DNA of 64,000 bases, from contig NZ_JAHUWJ010000007.1 of NCBI RefSeq assembly GCF_019219075.1, positions 310,001 to 374,000 on the forward strand. Reading direction: 5' to 3'. Shown here piece by piece: positions 28,284 through 37,093 of this stretch; position 1 is the first letter of the stretch, and each line of letters begins with the position of its first letter. Source of the stretch: Chitinophaga sp. sic0106 (lineage in GTDB: Bacteria; Bacteroidota; Bacteroidia; Chitinophagales; Chitinophagaceae). The notes below the pieces were generated by a model. The model saw only the letters and a program-made list of their open reading frames with translations. It was not told the origin of the DNA and made no database searches. The position numbers were made by a program, and so were the translations under genes.

Positions 28284-28781
28284 ATGATGAGATCAATAAC
28301 TTTATTGCTCGCATGCTTTCTGCTTGCGCTTTCTGCCTGTGATTCACCTAAACCTATTAAAGAGCATAAAAATTTTCTTATGGGTAGATGGCATAGGTTT
28401 TCAAAAGAAAATGGATACAGTGAATTTGATATTGATTCGCAGTACATAGTTTTTTATAACCAGAAAGTTGGCCGCTTCACGCTCTCCTACAAAATAGAAA
28501 ATGATTCACTGAAATACCTTACCAATCCATACGCAGCCGGCATTACTTACTATGGCGACTCTATACTCCTGCAGGGCAACGACAGTACTACCGCCACTTT
28601 ATATAAGTTTGCAACTGTTCCCTTTCAGTCGATTCCCGAAGAAAAAGATTCACTGCCTTTCGCAGCTTACATCGCCGGTTTTGATACAAGGCTCATCAGG
28701 GAATTTGAGAAAGCGGGTATAAAGTTTTCTGATGCGCCGGAAACGCCTTCTTATGAAGCGCTGCTAAAGAGAAAGCAATAA
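28284..28781 (+). CDS. Small lipoprotein of unknown function
   Basis: A 165-residue protein with a lipoprotein signal (MMRSITLLLACFLLALSAC). The mature part holds a lipocalin-like or beta-rich pattern (FLMGRWHRFSKENGYSEFDIDSQYIVFYNQKVGRFTLSYKIENDSLKYLT), ending in a charged helix. I do not recognise the family. The start lies 10 bases behind the GH11 terminator, so it needs its own promoter or readthrough. Its last 18 bases overlap the convergent ATPase gene. Confidence 0.6.
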   Translation: MMRSITLLLACFLLALSACDSPKPIKEHKNFLMGRWHRFSKENGYSEFDIDSQYIVFYNQKVGRFTLSYKIENDSLKYLTNPYAAGITYYGDSILLQGNDSTTATLYKFATVPFQSIPEEKDSLPFAAYIAGFDTRLIREFEKAGIKFSDAPETPSYEALLKRKQ

Positions 28782-29273
28782 TCTGGCTAATACCTGATCT
28801 CTGCGGTTCGATACACTACCACTCACTTCGATTACCTTTGCATTCAAATCGTTTATCCAATCATGCAACAGGTCATCCACCTGGCCTCTCAGCCTGGGCA
28901 GTTCTACCTGCCCGGCTGACATGATATCCGGTTGTTCAACCGGAACAAATACTACCAAATCCACCTCCCCCATTACTGCCTGCATTTTTTCAAACAGCGC
29001 CTCTATATTTCTTTGCGGATCAATCACATGCAGGTACGCTAAGATATCAACCACACATCTGTCAAATATCACATTGTCGCCACTTCCGTATATGAGGTCA
29101 ACTGAATAATTGAACTGTTCTAAAAAATCTTCGGCGGTGGGGACTTCTGCAAAATCGGTCCTTAGTTGATGGTAGGGCTCTATTTCGAGGGTGTAGCCGG
29201 GAAGGTGCTCCAGGAGGGCTTCTGCTAAGGTTGTTTTGCCGACGTTGTGGGCGCCGGTGATGGCGATGCGCAT
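28764..29273 (-). CDS. Small AAA-type P-loop NTPase/kinase
   Basis: A P-loop protein of about 169 residues. I prefer the ATG at 29273 (MRIAITGAHNVGKTTLAEALL), because the Walker A then sits at the N-terminus as is normal; an upstream ATG at 29309 adds 12 residues. Further signs are FDRCVVDILAYLHV (Walker B-like) and VDLVVFVPVE. It resembles the AAA_28/NadR-like nucleoside-kinase group. Substrate is unknown. It converges on the lipoprotein gene and is the last gene before the CRISPR-Cas locus. Confidence 0.72.
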   Translation of the reverse strand: MRIAITGAHNVGKTTLAEALLEHLPGYTLEIEPYHQLRTDFAEVPTAEDFLEQFNYSVDLIYGSGDNVIFDRCVVDILAYLHVIDPQRNIEALFEKMQAVMGEVDLVVFVPVEQPDIMSAGQVELPRLRGQVDDLLHDWINDLNAKVIEVSGSVSNRRDQVLARLLLSL

Positions 29274-29693
29274 GGGACGGGGATTGGATTTGTTATATAC
29301 TTTATTCATTTACCTCAAAGGCAGCCAGATCGACTTTCATTTTATCGAATACACTCTTCTCAGTCCGCAAATATCCAAGTCAATATAAAATGAAAATTTA
29401 GTTATTCAATTGTTATTCATTTAACATTCTCCATAACATATTCCATTATATGCAAAACATTGATTGCAGACCAATATTCCTTCTATAGGAATTGAATAAT
29501 ACTATCTGTCATATTATGTATACGTTCAGTTTGGATAAAATGCCGCTGGCATTCTGCCAGCGGCTGTCCTAATAGGTTCGATTAACCAAAAATGTTTAAG
29601 TACTTATTTACATTCCCATTTCGGAACTAAATTTTCAATTACTTTGGCAAAAGTAATTGAAAAAAATCTTAACTTAGAAAAAAACACCCTAAA
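29274..29693. other. Intergenic region upstream of cas6 with two inverted repeats
   Basis: AT-rich gap of about 400 bases that should contain the cas promoter and the promoter of the divergent NTPase gene. It holds a strong GC-rich hairpin (GCCGCTGGCA-TTC-TGCCAGCGGC, 29542-29564) and, just before cas6, an AT-rich 14-base inverted repeat listed separately. No clear TAnnTTTG promoter and no open frame were seen. Confidence 0.5.
29632..29663 (+). promoter_or_regulatory. Perfect 14-bp inverted repeat 31 bases before cas6
   Basis: TTTTCAATTACTTT and AAAGTAATTGAAAA form a perfect stem with loop GGCA. The right arm contains AATTGAAA, the same eight bases that end the CRISPR repeat (GAATTGAAAT). It could be an operator, a 5' UTR stem or a Cas6-related control site; the role is inferred only. 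Confidence 0.45.
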
Positions 29694-30353
29694 ATGCGAC
29701 TATACATCAAGCTCTCCCGAAATTCTAAAATCATCCCGTTTAACTATCAACATTTGCTCACAGGCACTATTCATAAATGGCTTGGAGAAGAAAATGAAGA
29801 GCATGGAAATAGGAGCTTGTACTCATTTTCCTGGTTGCAAAAAACAATAAAGACACATCATGGATTTAATCTTACGGCGGATGCTTACTTTTTTATAAGT
29901 GCACATGACGCAGAATTTATAAAAAGAATTACCCGAGGCATATTACTAGATCCCAATACTTTCTGTGGCAGTAAGGTAAATGAGATACAGCTTAAGCAAA
30001 CACCAGTGTTTTCAAGCGAAGAAGTTTTCGTACTAAACAGTCCCATTTTGTTAAGAAAACGGGAGCAGGAGAGAGTAAAACACGTAACATATTTAGATGA
30101 AGATTTTAATCAATTGCTAACAGAAAGTCTGAAAGGAAAGTTAAGAATAGCACGCTTGGCAGACGAAGGGGTATCCGTTGCACTGGATAAAAGCTATCCA
30201 CACCCACAAACCAAACTGGTAGATTACAAAGGCATAAAGAACCGCACGACATTAGCACCCGTCATGGTTTCAGGAAGCCCTGAGCAAGTCGCATTCGCCT
30301 GGCAGGTTGGCCTGGGCAATAGTACAGGAATAGGATTTGGTGCTATAAAATAA
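29694..30353 (+). CDS. cas6: Cas6 pre-crRNA endoribonuclease
   Basis: A 219-residue RAMP protein that cuts pre-crRNA inside each repeat. The N-terminus MRLYIKLSRNSKIIPFNYQHLLTGTIHKWL is the usual Cas6 opening, and the C-terminal glycine-rich loop GLGNSTGIGFG (residues 206-216) is the family signature. A histidine in the N-terminal half (for example His46-52 region or KTHHGF) may be catalytic but cannot be fixed by eye. First gene of the cas operon, 6 bases before cas5. If it cuts as in other Type I systems, crRNAs would start with the last eight repeat bases, ATTGAAAT, which agrees with a plus-strand array. Confidence 0.92.
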   Translation: MRLYIKLSRNSKIIPFNYQHLLTGTIHKWLGEENEEHGNRSLYSFSWLQKTIKTHHGFNLTADAYFFISAHDAEFIKRITRGILLDPNTFCGSKVNEIQLKQTPVFSSEEVFVLNSPILLRKREQERVKHVTYLDEDFNQLLTESLKGKLRIARLADEGVSVALDKSYPHPQTKLVDYKGIKNRTTLAPVMVSGSPEQVAFAWQVGLGNSTGIGFGAIK

Positions 30354-30359
30354 ATACCA

Positions 30360-30944
30360 ATGGAACAATACTACATCGTAAAATATACAGGCCCCTTTGG
30401 CTTCATAAAGCCATGGACAGCAGTTAGAGACAGTGAGACATTTTCTCAACAGTTTCTTACACCAAGCATTGTTGAAGGCATAGAGAAAAAATTGTTTCCA
30501 AATTTGTTAGGGGAAACTGGCATAAAAAAAATTGCCGCACACAGGATTTCCTATGCTCAAATAAGTCAGCAGCAGGAAGTGATTCAAACACGTGGCTGGA
30601 ACAGCACAAGAAAAGGGAAACAGATCCTTTTTGAAAGACCTACTGCTGTTTTAGTCAGAGGTGTTCTACTAGATCCAGTTCTTTCATTGGCGTTTACCAA
30701 CAAACAGGATGCGGAAATTGCATTTCAACAGCATGTATGTCTCTGCAGAAATGAAGATTTGCTTTTGCCATATAAAATATTAGAGATCAGCAGAGAAGAT
30801 TTTGATACTGATGATGAATTTGCTGGTTACGAGCTAATCTTTGAGGAAAATGAAGCGTCTTTTCACGTTGGCTATGATAGAAAGACCCAAAAGCCTATGT
30901 ATGGTTGGTTAAAAATTATTGGCACTCCGGTAAAAGCAATTTGA
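30360..30944 (+). CDS. cas5: Cas5 Cascade subunit
   Basis: A 194-residue RAMP-type subunit expected to bind the crRNA 5' handle. The opening YIVKYTGPFGFIKPWTAVRDSETFSQQFLTPSIVEGIEKKL matches the Cas5 pattern of an N-terminal beta-strand, G-P-F and a TPS...G motif that packs against the handle. No glycine-rich catalytic loop like that of Cas6 is seen, so it is a structural subunit. Its stop overlaps the cas3 start (TGATG), suggesting coupled translation. In textbook I-B operons cas5 follows cas7; here it comes directly after cas6. Confidence 0.85.
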   Translation: MEQYYIVKYTGPFGFIKPWTAVRDSETFSQQFLTPSIVEGIEKKLFPNLLGETGIKKIAAHRISYAQISQQQEVIQTRGWNSTRKGKQILFERPTAVLVRGVLLDPVLSLAFTNKQDAEIAFQQHVCLCRNEDLLLPYKILEISREDFDTDDEFAGYELIFEENEASFHVGYDRKTQKPMYGWLKIIGTPVKAI

Positions 30945-33079
30945 TGGAAATTATTTATGCGAAATCCGGACCAGATTGGACACCATTGTCTGATCATTTG
31001 AAACATGTGGCTCTGGCCGCAGTTAAATTCGCTCACTACCTGAATTACGACGAGGCTATTGCCTATAATGGTGCCATCATGCATGATATTGGCAAGGCAC
31101 ATCCCCTATTTCAGCGAAAACTTTTAGGAAAACGTAGTGATTTCAGACATGAAATAGCCTCCTTGTTTTTCCTATCTGCATTTCCGGAAAAACAATGGCA
31201 CATGCTAATTGAGATGGTTGCAGGCCACCACAAATCTATTCAGAAGGACATTAGCGAATTAGGCTTATTGGATATAGAGAAAAATGATGATTATCGGGAC
31301 ACTTACCTGGGTAAATGGGAAATTTGGAGCGAGCATGCCATTAAGTTACTCAATGAATTAGGGATACCATGCTCTACTATCACTAAGGATCAGGCACTTA
31401 AGAATCTCGAATACTGTGTTGCATATTGCTCCACAGAAGTAAAAATCAGAGGTTATTCAATCTGGCGAGGTCTATTAATGGGGGCAGATCACTTTGCCTC
31501 CGCCATTATAAATGAGACAGAGGTTCAACTAAAAAGACTATTTAAAAATCCAGACCTATCATTCTATAATAGGCAGCACCCCCTTTATCCTTTATCATAT
31601 ATAGACGCCACTTCCACAAAAAAGCACACCATCGTGGTAGCTTGCACCGGTGCCGGGAAAACTGATTACTTATTCAGAAGATGTCGCAATCGTGTATTTT
31701 ATACTTTACCTTTTCAGGCATCTATTAACGCAATGTTTAAGCGCGTCGCCAATGCTTTGGAGGAGAGAAATCCAGATATTGATATCAGGGTCTTGCACGC
31801 CACCTCCACAATCGTTCAAGGTAAGCAAAAGGAGGAAGTTGCCTTACAGAATTTAATGGGCGCAGCTGTTAAAATCCTGACGCCCCACCAATTAGCTGCG
31901 CTTGCATTCGGAATGAAAGGATATGAAGCCCTTATTTTAGATCTGCAAGGATGCGATGTCATTTTAGATGAAGTACACACCTATTCAGGAGTTTCGCAGG
32001 CGCTCGTCTTGAAAATAATAGAGGTGCTGTGCGCAATTGGTTGTCGGATTCATATCGGCACTGCCACTATGCCTTCTATTTTATATAATAAAATAAAAGA
32101 TATCCTTGGAGAAGACTTACTCGAAGTTAAATTGACACATGAGGAGTTGGATCAATTTGATCGCCACATTACCCACAAGATAAGCTCAATGGCTGATGCA
32201 GCTGCAGTAATAAGGAAAGCCGTTGAAGATGAGCAGAAAATTCTGATTGTAGCTAACAGAGTAAAAACTGCCCAAGACATTTATGATGAAATAAAAGAAT
32301 CCTTCCCGGATATACCAACTCTATTGTTACATAGCAAGTTTAAAAGGGGTGATAGGAACATCAAAGAACAATTACTAATGGGCCTTGATGAAGAAGGAAA
32401 AGAAAACGGCAAATTTAATACCAGCAAAAAATCCTGCATAGTGGTGTCCACACAAATAGTAGAAGTTAGCCTTGATATTAGTTTCGATGTAATGATTACT
32501 GAATGTGCGCCGTTGGATGCATTAATTCAGCGCTTCGGGCGAATTAACAGAAAGCGAACTGCTGATACGATTGGAACAACAAAACCCGTATATGTGATCG
32601 CTCCACCTTCCAATGAAAAAGATGCCAAACCATACGACCTCAATATTCTAAGCAAATCCTTTGCGGTACTTGAGGACAAGGTGATACTAAAAGAAAGGTC
32701 ATTACAGGAAAAAATTGATCAGGTGTTTACAGAATTAGACTTTTTGAATATTGAGGAACACAGTGTATTTAAATCGGACAGAAGGTTTACGATAGACAAA
32801 TTAACCCATCATAGCAAAGCTATGTTGCTTGAATTATTAGAGATAGATAGTGTGGCAACTATATTAGAATCCGACCAGGCGGGATATGAAGAAGCAAATT
32901 CCGGAACGCAATTATCCTACGAAATACAGGTGCGTTATTGGTCAGTAGCCCAAATGACACAATCAAGAAAGGGGAATACACCCTTTATTGTTCCAGATGC
33001 TGCATATAGTACAGACAAAGGATTAGATATTGGCAAAATACAGGATAAAAATTTCAACACTTTAAACAGGTTTTTATGA
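30944..33079 (+). CDS. cas3: Cas3 HD nuclease-helicase
   Basis: A 711-residue effector nuclease-helicase recruited by Cascade to degrade target DNA. I use the ATG at 30944 that overlaps the cas5 stop; the longer frame from 30905 runs inside cas5. N-terminal HD domain with MHDIGKAH (His47, Asp48) and AGHHKSI. SF2 helicase core with Walker A CTGAGKT (Lys239), motif II DEVH (342-345), GTATMP, and motif VI QRFGRINR. All key residues are present, so it should be active. HD and helicase in one chain is the standard form. The cas8 ATG overlaps its stop by 4 bases. Confidence 0.95.
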   Translation: MEIIYAKSGPDWTPLSDHLKHVALAAVKFAHYLNYDEAIAYNGAIMHDIGKAHPLFQRKLLGKRSDFRHEIASLFFLSAFPEKQWHMLIEMVAGHHKSIQKDISELGLLDIEKNDDYRDTYLGKWEIWSEHAIKLLNELGIPCSTITKDQALKNLEYCVAYCSTEVKIRGYSIWRGLLMGADHFASAIINETEVQLKRLFKNPDLSFYNRQHPLYPLSYIDATSTKKHTIVVACTGAGKTDYLFRRCRNRVFYTLPFQASINAMFKRVANALEERNPDIDIRVLHATSTIVQGKQKEEVALQNLMGAAVKILTPHQLAALAFGMKGYEALILDLQGCDVILDEVHTYSGVSQALVLKIIEVLCAIGCRIHIGTATMPSILYNKIKDILGEDLLEVKLTHEELDQFDRHITHKISSMADAAAVIRKAVEDEQKILIVANRVKTAQDIYDEIKESFPDIPTLLLHSKFKRGDRNIKEQLLMGLDEEGKENGKFNTSKKSCIVVSTQIVEVSLDISFDVMITECAPLDALIQRFGRINRKRTADTIGTTKPVYVIAPPSNEKDAKPYDLNILSKSFAVLEDKVILKERSLQEKIDQVFTELDFLNIEEHSVFKSDRRFTIDKLTHHSKAMLLELLEIDSVATILESDQAGYEEANSGTQLSYEIQVRYWSVAQMTQSRKGNTPFIVPDAAYSTDKGLDIGKIQDKNFNTLNRFL

Positions 33080-34389
33080 TTACAACGCTGGTGGGCAAGA
33101 CTTTCTTAAAGGCCTATAACGAAAAATATAATATATCACATTCAGCTAAATCATTTTTCACAGAAGTATATTTTGAGTTATTCTTTAACCATCCAAAATA
33201 CATGCAATGGATCACTAACTCTCCATTTGTACAAATGAAAACCGGACAAAAGCCGGAGAAATTAAGCCCAGAAGATCGTAAAGCGAAATTGGAGGAGCTT
33301 TTTTCCAAAGTTGAAAATGAGTCCCCAGATGCAAGTTTTGCGTTGGGCTATCCTGCCGCCGAAGGAAAGGAATACGCAAGTACTTCAGGCTTAGTATCCG
33401 ATGTAAATACAGCAACAGATAAGGAGGATGTGTATTACTCTTGGATTGGATCAGGGCTGGGGATTGGAGTTGCTGGCGGTTATAATATTTTAATTAATGA
33501 TCCAATAATCACAATGGAAACATTTGAAGGGTGGATATATTATCGCAAATACCTGAACGAACCTACATTGGATCGCTTAAGAGGCAACCAGATCAACACA
33601 TGGAATGGCCAGTGGCTCACTTACAAATTAGGACAAGATTATCGTGAAGATTTCGACTTTGCACGTTTACACGCGGAGGATTTTTTTACCGTTTCAAGCA
33701 ATTTAATAGAAGCTAACACAGTCAACTGGTCTAATCTATTCTTCAGCTTATCCCAATTATACCCAAGCAAAACTTTAAATACCTATATATATAGTTTCGG
33801 GCAAACAAACAAAACCATAGGATTTATACCCATGTATTTAAAAGCTGGGAATGAACTAAAGGAAGTTTTTAAACAAATATTTAAGAAAGAAAGCACATCC
33901 TTTAAGACAAAAGAATTTCAGGCTTTATTTGGTATGCATATCAAAAGAGCCTGTGAGTTGGGAAATATTGGACTACATGCGCTGCGCCCGGAAAATCTAA
34001 GAAAACACATGGATGAGAATAAAAACATTTCATTCAAAAAGGAAGGAGATATCATCATTTATCAATCATATAAAACCTGGTTAATTGCTATGCTATCAAA
34101 AAATAAAGAAGAAATATTGGACTATACCAGCGAGTTAGCCCTACTAATTCAACGATATAGAGCAGGTGCCAAGGGCACCGACAGGAAAAATATTATAGAA
34201 AATGATTTGTTTGGTGCCAAAACGAAGAGAGTTTTCCTGGAAGGATTAACGAAGATGCTTCCTGGTATTGGTAACAATGAAACTATTGCAATAAAGAAAT
34301 TACGAGATGATGTTCATTTAATGACAAATGAAGAATTTACCTATTTCAATACGCTGCTGAAATTTGATTATGCCATTTTAGAAAAATAA
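33076..34389 (+). CDS. cas8: Cas8-type large subunit of Type I-B-like Cascade
   Basis: A 437-residue protein in the position of the large Cascade subunit, which reads the PAM. It is short for Cas8b (often 500 or more) and lacks a Cys4 zinc finger; only one cysteine is present. Length, operon place between cas3 and cas7 and an all-helical C-terminus support Cas8; sequence identity alone would not settle the subtype. A glycine-rich stretch SWIGSGLGIGVAGGYN lies at about residues 121-136. The start overlaps cas3 (ATGA). In-frame ATGs at 33934, 34009 and 34090 could start a separate small subunit from the C-terminal part (see findings). Confidence 0.8.
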   Translation: MITTLVGKTFLKAYNEKYNISHSAKSFFTEVYFELFFNHPKYMQWITNSPFVQMKTGQKPEKLSPEDRKAKLEELFSKVENESPDASFALGYPAAEGKEYASTSGLVSDVNTATDKEDVYYSWIGSGLGIGVAGGYNILINDPIITMETFEGWIYYRKYLNEPTLDRLRGNQINTWNGQWLTYKLGQDYREDFDFARLHAEDFFTVSSNLIEANTVNWSNLFFSLSQLYPSKTLNTYIYSFGQTNKTIGFIPMYLKAGNELKEVFKQIFKKESTSFKTKEFQALFGMHIKRACELGNIGLHALRPENLRKHMDENKNISFKKEGDIIIYQSYKTWLIAMLSKNKEEILDYTSELALLIQRYRAGAKGTDRKNIIENDLFGAKTKRVFLEGLTKMLPGIGNNETIAIKKLRDDVHLMTNEEFTYFNTLLKFDYAILEK

Positions 34390-34415
34390 TCTTAACTCAT
34401 TCAAATATTAATACA

Positions 34416-35471
34416 ATGAATTACACCATTTACATCAGAACGCTCAAAAGAGCCGAACATACCGTTTTTTGTGTATCGGATGGTCAAAAATACTATTATG
34501 ATTCACAATTTGATAGACGCATTCCGTTTTCGAGTGGACAGCAGGTAAAACGTTCCATTATTGATAGTGTTTCAGAAGTATTAGGTACTGTTCCAAGTCC
34601 GACAACTTTCTTGTTTGATGTGACCAAGCAAAAAGAATTAAAGGAAGGAGAAGTTTACGGCACATGTGATCCGACTTACGTTGACCAGCTTTTTGGTGGA
34701 TGGATGAGGGCTGCAAAAGGTGGAAAAGAGCGGACATTAAAGAGAAGAAGCCCACTTTCTATTTCTTCCATGCGTGGCCTACATCCTTTACTAGCGGGTG
34801 TTTACGGAGAAAATGCGACATTTGACCGAAGTGCTCGTTCAAACAACATTGTTATAGTGAGAGATGAAAAAGGTGATCAATTATCAGAAGCTCAGGTTGT
34901 CGATTTTTTGGAAGGAAAAGACAGGGGGCTGAGCAGAAAATGGATACCTGATCAAAAAAGAGCCTCAGGATTATTTGTTTCGGATATTGCGATAGATTTA
35001 CGACGACTATTTGCTGTGAGCCTCAACTCTTTAGAACCCGAGGTATCCGAAGAGACAATTGCGAAATTAAAATCTGAAGGTTGGATCGAATCAAAAAATG
35101 TATTTGGCGACTGCCTAATAGCGCCTAAATCTGTTAGGGAAAAATCGATTAAAGCATTGGCAAATGCAATTGTTAACTGGAGAATTACATCCAACCAATC
35201 CAGGACCTTCAGTTTGATGGATACCCTCGCTATTTCGATCAGCAATAACGCCAACTTAATTGCTGGAAGTATTAGAGCAAAGCTATCGGAAGAAGATTCA
35301 AATAAGGCACAACCCATTATTGACGAAAGCTTGAAAGGAAAAGGCGTGGATACTTATATTACATTACAGGCAGGCGGTTACATACAGACAAAAAGTGAAT
35401 CAGCCGATGCCCTGTCTAATGCAGAACAAGCATTAATTGAAAAAATGATGGCATATGACTATGAGAACTAG
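34416..35471 (+). CDS. cas7: Cas7 backbone subunit
   Basis: A 351-residue protein that fits the Cas7/DevR backbone subunit, several copies of which line the crRNA. Signs are the opening TIYIRTLKRAEHTVF, the segment DRRIPFSSGQQVKRSIIDSVSEVLG (the S-G-Q-x-x-K-R region common in Cas7), ISSMRGLHPLLAGVYGENATFDRSARSNNIVIVRDEKG, and LFVSDIAIDLRRLFAVSLNS. It is 26 bases after cas8. A G/C-rich terminator follows directly after its stop, so the interference genes may be made at a different level from the adaptation genes. Confidence 0.85.
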   Translation: MNYTIYIRTLKRAEHTVFCVSDGQKYYYDSQFDRRIPFSSGQQVKRSIIDSVSEVLGTVPSPTTFLFDVTKQKELKEGEVYGTCDPTYVDQLFGGWMRAAKGGKERTLKRRSPLSISSMRGLHPLLAGVYGENATFDRSARSNNIVIVRDEKGDQLSEAQVVDFLEGKDRGLSRKWIPDQKRASGLFVSDIAIDLRRLFAVSLNSLEPEVSEETIAKLKSEGWIESKNVFGDCLIAPKSVREKSIKALANAIVNWRITSNQSRTFSLMDTLAISISNNANLIAGSIRAKLSEEDSNKAQPIIDESLKGKGVDTYITLQAGGYIQTKSESADALSNAEQALIEKMMAYDYEN

Positions 35472-35483
35472 ATGCGAACACAA

Positions 35484-35505
35484 GGGGGGCTGCCCGCCCC
35501 CTTTT
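35484..35505 (+). terminator. Intrinsic terminator between cas7 and cas4
   Basis: GGGGG pairs with CCCCC around an 8-base loop (GCTGCCCG) and is followed by TTTTCT. It begins 13 bases after the cas7 stop and lies 42 bases before cas4. Confidence 0.8.
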
Positions 35506-35546
35506 CTCTAATAACCTTCAATTAGCAGGCAATTACACTATCAACC

Positions 35547-36053
35547 ATGCAATGTACAGGCACGCACATATCCTATCTACATACTTGCCACCGCAAACTT
35601 TGGCTATTTGAAAATGGCATTCGAATGGAGCATACTTCAGAAATAGTTGCGGAAGGAAAATTCATTGCGGACACCACCTACTTGGACAGAACCAGAAAGT
35701 ATACGGAATTAGCTATTGAGGGGATTAAAATTGATTATTATGATATCAAAAACAGAGTTGTACACGAAGTAAAGAAATCTGATAAGATAGAACAGGCACA
35801 TTTGGCTCAGGTAAAATACTATTTATATATTTTACATAAAAATGGAATTGAGTATCCCTCTGCCATAATTGAGTACCCAAAGCTGAAGCAACGGGAGTTA
35901 ATTGAATGGAATGACAGTTATGTAGAAACCTCTCAGAAATGGGAACTAGAAATTGAAAAAATTGTCGGGACCGAATATTGCCCAGCTCTGATTAAAAAAA
36001 ATATTTGTAAAAACTGCTCCTACTTTGAGCTTTGCTATATCAATGAAATATGA
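35547..36053 (+). CDS. cas4: Cas4 PAM-processing nuclease
   Basis: A 168-residue RecB-type nuclease with an iron-sulfur cluster. Visible parts are Cys14 near the start (HTCHRKLWLFENGI), the nuclease motif EVKKSDK (Glu74, Lys76) and the C-terminal cluster cysteines 154, 157 and 163 (ICKNCSYFELC). With Cas1 and Cas2 it trims prespacers and sets PAM choice and orientation. Length is normal for I-B Cas4. Its stop overlaps the cas1 start by 4 bases, so the two are translated together. Confidence 0.93.
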   Translation: MQCTGTHISYLHTCHRKLWLFENGIRMEHTSEIVAEGKFIADTTYLDRTRKYTELAIEGIKIDYYDIKNRVVHEVKKSDKIEQAHLAQVKYYLYILHKNGIEYPSAIIEYPKLKQRELIEWNDSYVETSQKWELEIEKIVGTEYCPALIKKNICKNCSYFELCYINEI

Positions 36054-37054
36054 AAAAGAGTTATTACCTGTTTAATCCTGGCAGAATGAGTCGAAAAGAC
36101 AACACATTGAAGTTTACCCCAACGAACGAGGATGGACATGAGGGCCCACCTAAATATATACCCATTGAAGGGGTAAGCGATTTGTATTGTTTCGGAGCAC
36201 TGGATGCTAACAGTGCTTTATATAATTTTCTAGGAAAAGAGCAAATCGCGGTTCATTTTTTTGACTACCATGAGCACTATACTGGCAGCTTTATGCCCAA
36301 AGAGTATTTACTTGCGGGTAAAATGCAAATAGAGCAAACAAAGCATTATGGAACTAAATCAAAACGCCTCTCGATTGCCCAAAAATTTATCGAAGGAGCG
36401 GCATTTAACATCCTTAAGAACTTAAGATACTACCATTCCAGAGGAAAAGATCTCTCCGCCATCATATCTACTATTGAGGAATATAGTGGTAATATTTCTG
36501 ACACTACTGATATTGATGCTTTAATGGGATTGGAGGGAAATATCAGGCAGGTATACTACGAAGGCTTCGATATAATACTAAATGATTTTGCCATGAATGG
36601 CCGAAGCAAAAGACCACCTAAGAATGAAGTCAACGCTCTTGTTTCATTTGGAAATATGATGTGTTATGCGTTATGCTTAGGACAAATCTATCATACACAA
36701 CTAAACCCCACAATCAGCTTTTTGCATGAACCTGGCTATAGAAGATATTCTTTAGCCCTGGATATTGCCGAAATATTCAAACCAATTCTTGTTGACAGGA
36801 CCATTTTTAAAGTATTAAATAAGAAGGAAATCCAACCTAGTGACTTTGACTCTCATTTAAATGGTGTCGTACTGAAGGATGCAGGTAAAAAGACTTTTGT
36901 TAGAGCATTCGAAGATCGGTTAAATGAAACTATAAAGCACAGATCCCTTAATCGCAATGTCAGCTACAAGCATTTGGTAAAATTGGAATGTTATAAGCTC
37001 ACCAAACATCTACTGAGTATGGAAGAATATAAACCATTTAAAGCATGGTGGTAA
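36050..37054 (+). CDS. cas1: Cas1 spacer integrase
   Basis: A 334-residue integrase of the adaptation complex. The catalytic metal ligands are visible as Glu162 (LEGNIRQVYYEGFD), His226 (FLHEPGYRR) and Asp238 (ALDIAEIFKP). The N-terminal beta-domain has GVSDLYCFGALDANSALYNFLGKEQIAVHFFDYH. Length and order cas4-cas1-cas2 are standard. All active-site residues are intact, in agreement with a large and well-kept array. Confidence 0.95.
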   Translation: MKKSYYLFNPGRMSRKDNTLKFTPTNEDGHEGPPKYIPIEGVSDLYCFGALDANSALYNFLGKEQIAVHFFDYHEHYTGSFMPKEYLLAGKMQIEQTKHYGTKSKRLSIAQKFIEGAAFNILKNLRYYHSRGKDLSAIISTIEEYSGNISDTTDIDALMGLEGNIRQVYYEGFDIILNDFAMNGRSKRPPKNEVNALVSFGNMMCYALCLGQIYHTQLNPTISFLHEPGYRRYSLALDIAEIFKPILVDRTIFKVLNKKEIQPSDFDSHLNGVVLKDAGKKTFVRAFEDRLNETIKHRSLNRNVSYKHLVKLECYKLTKHLLSMEEYKPFKAWW

Positions 37055-37093
37055 TCTATAATATCGTTCAGTCATTTTGTTATTTTTTTTAAT

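Noticed and set aside
29310..29693. Left attachment site matching the tRNA-Lys 3' end
   Set aside because: I looked for the tRNA 3' sequence in the left border of the cas locus and found no copy; there is also no integrase.
30905..30943. Longer cas3 start inside cas5
   Set aside because: The ATG at 30944 overlaps the cas5 stop in the usual coupled way and begins directly before the conserved HD domain.
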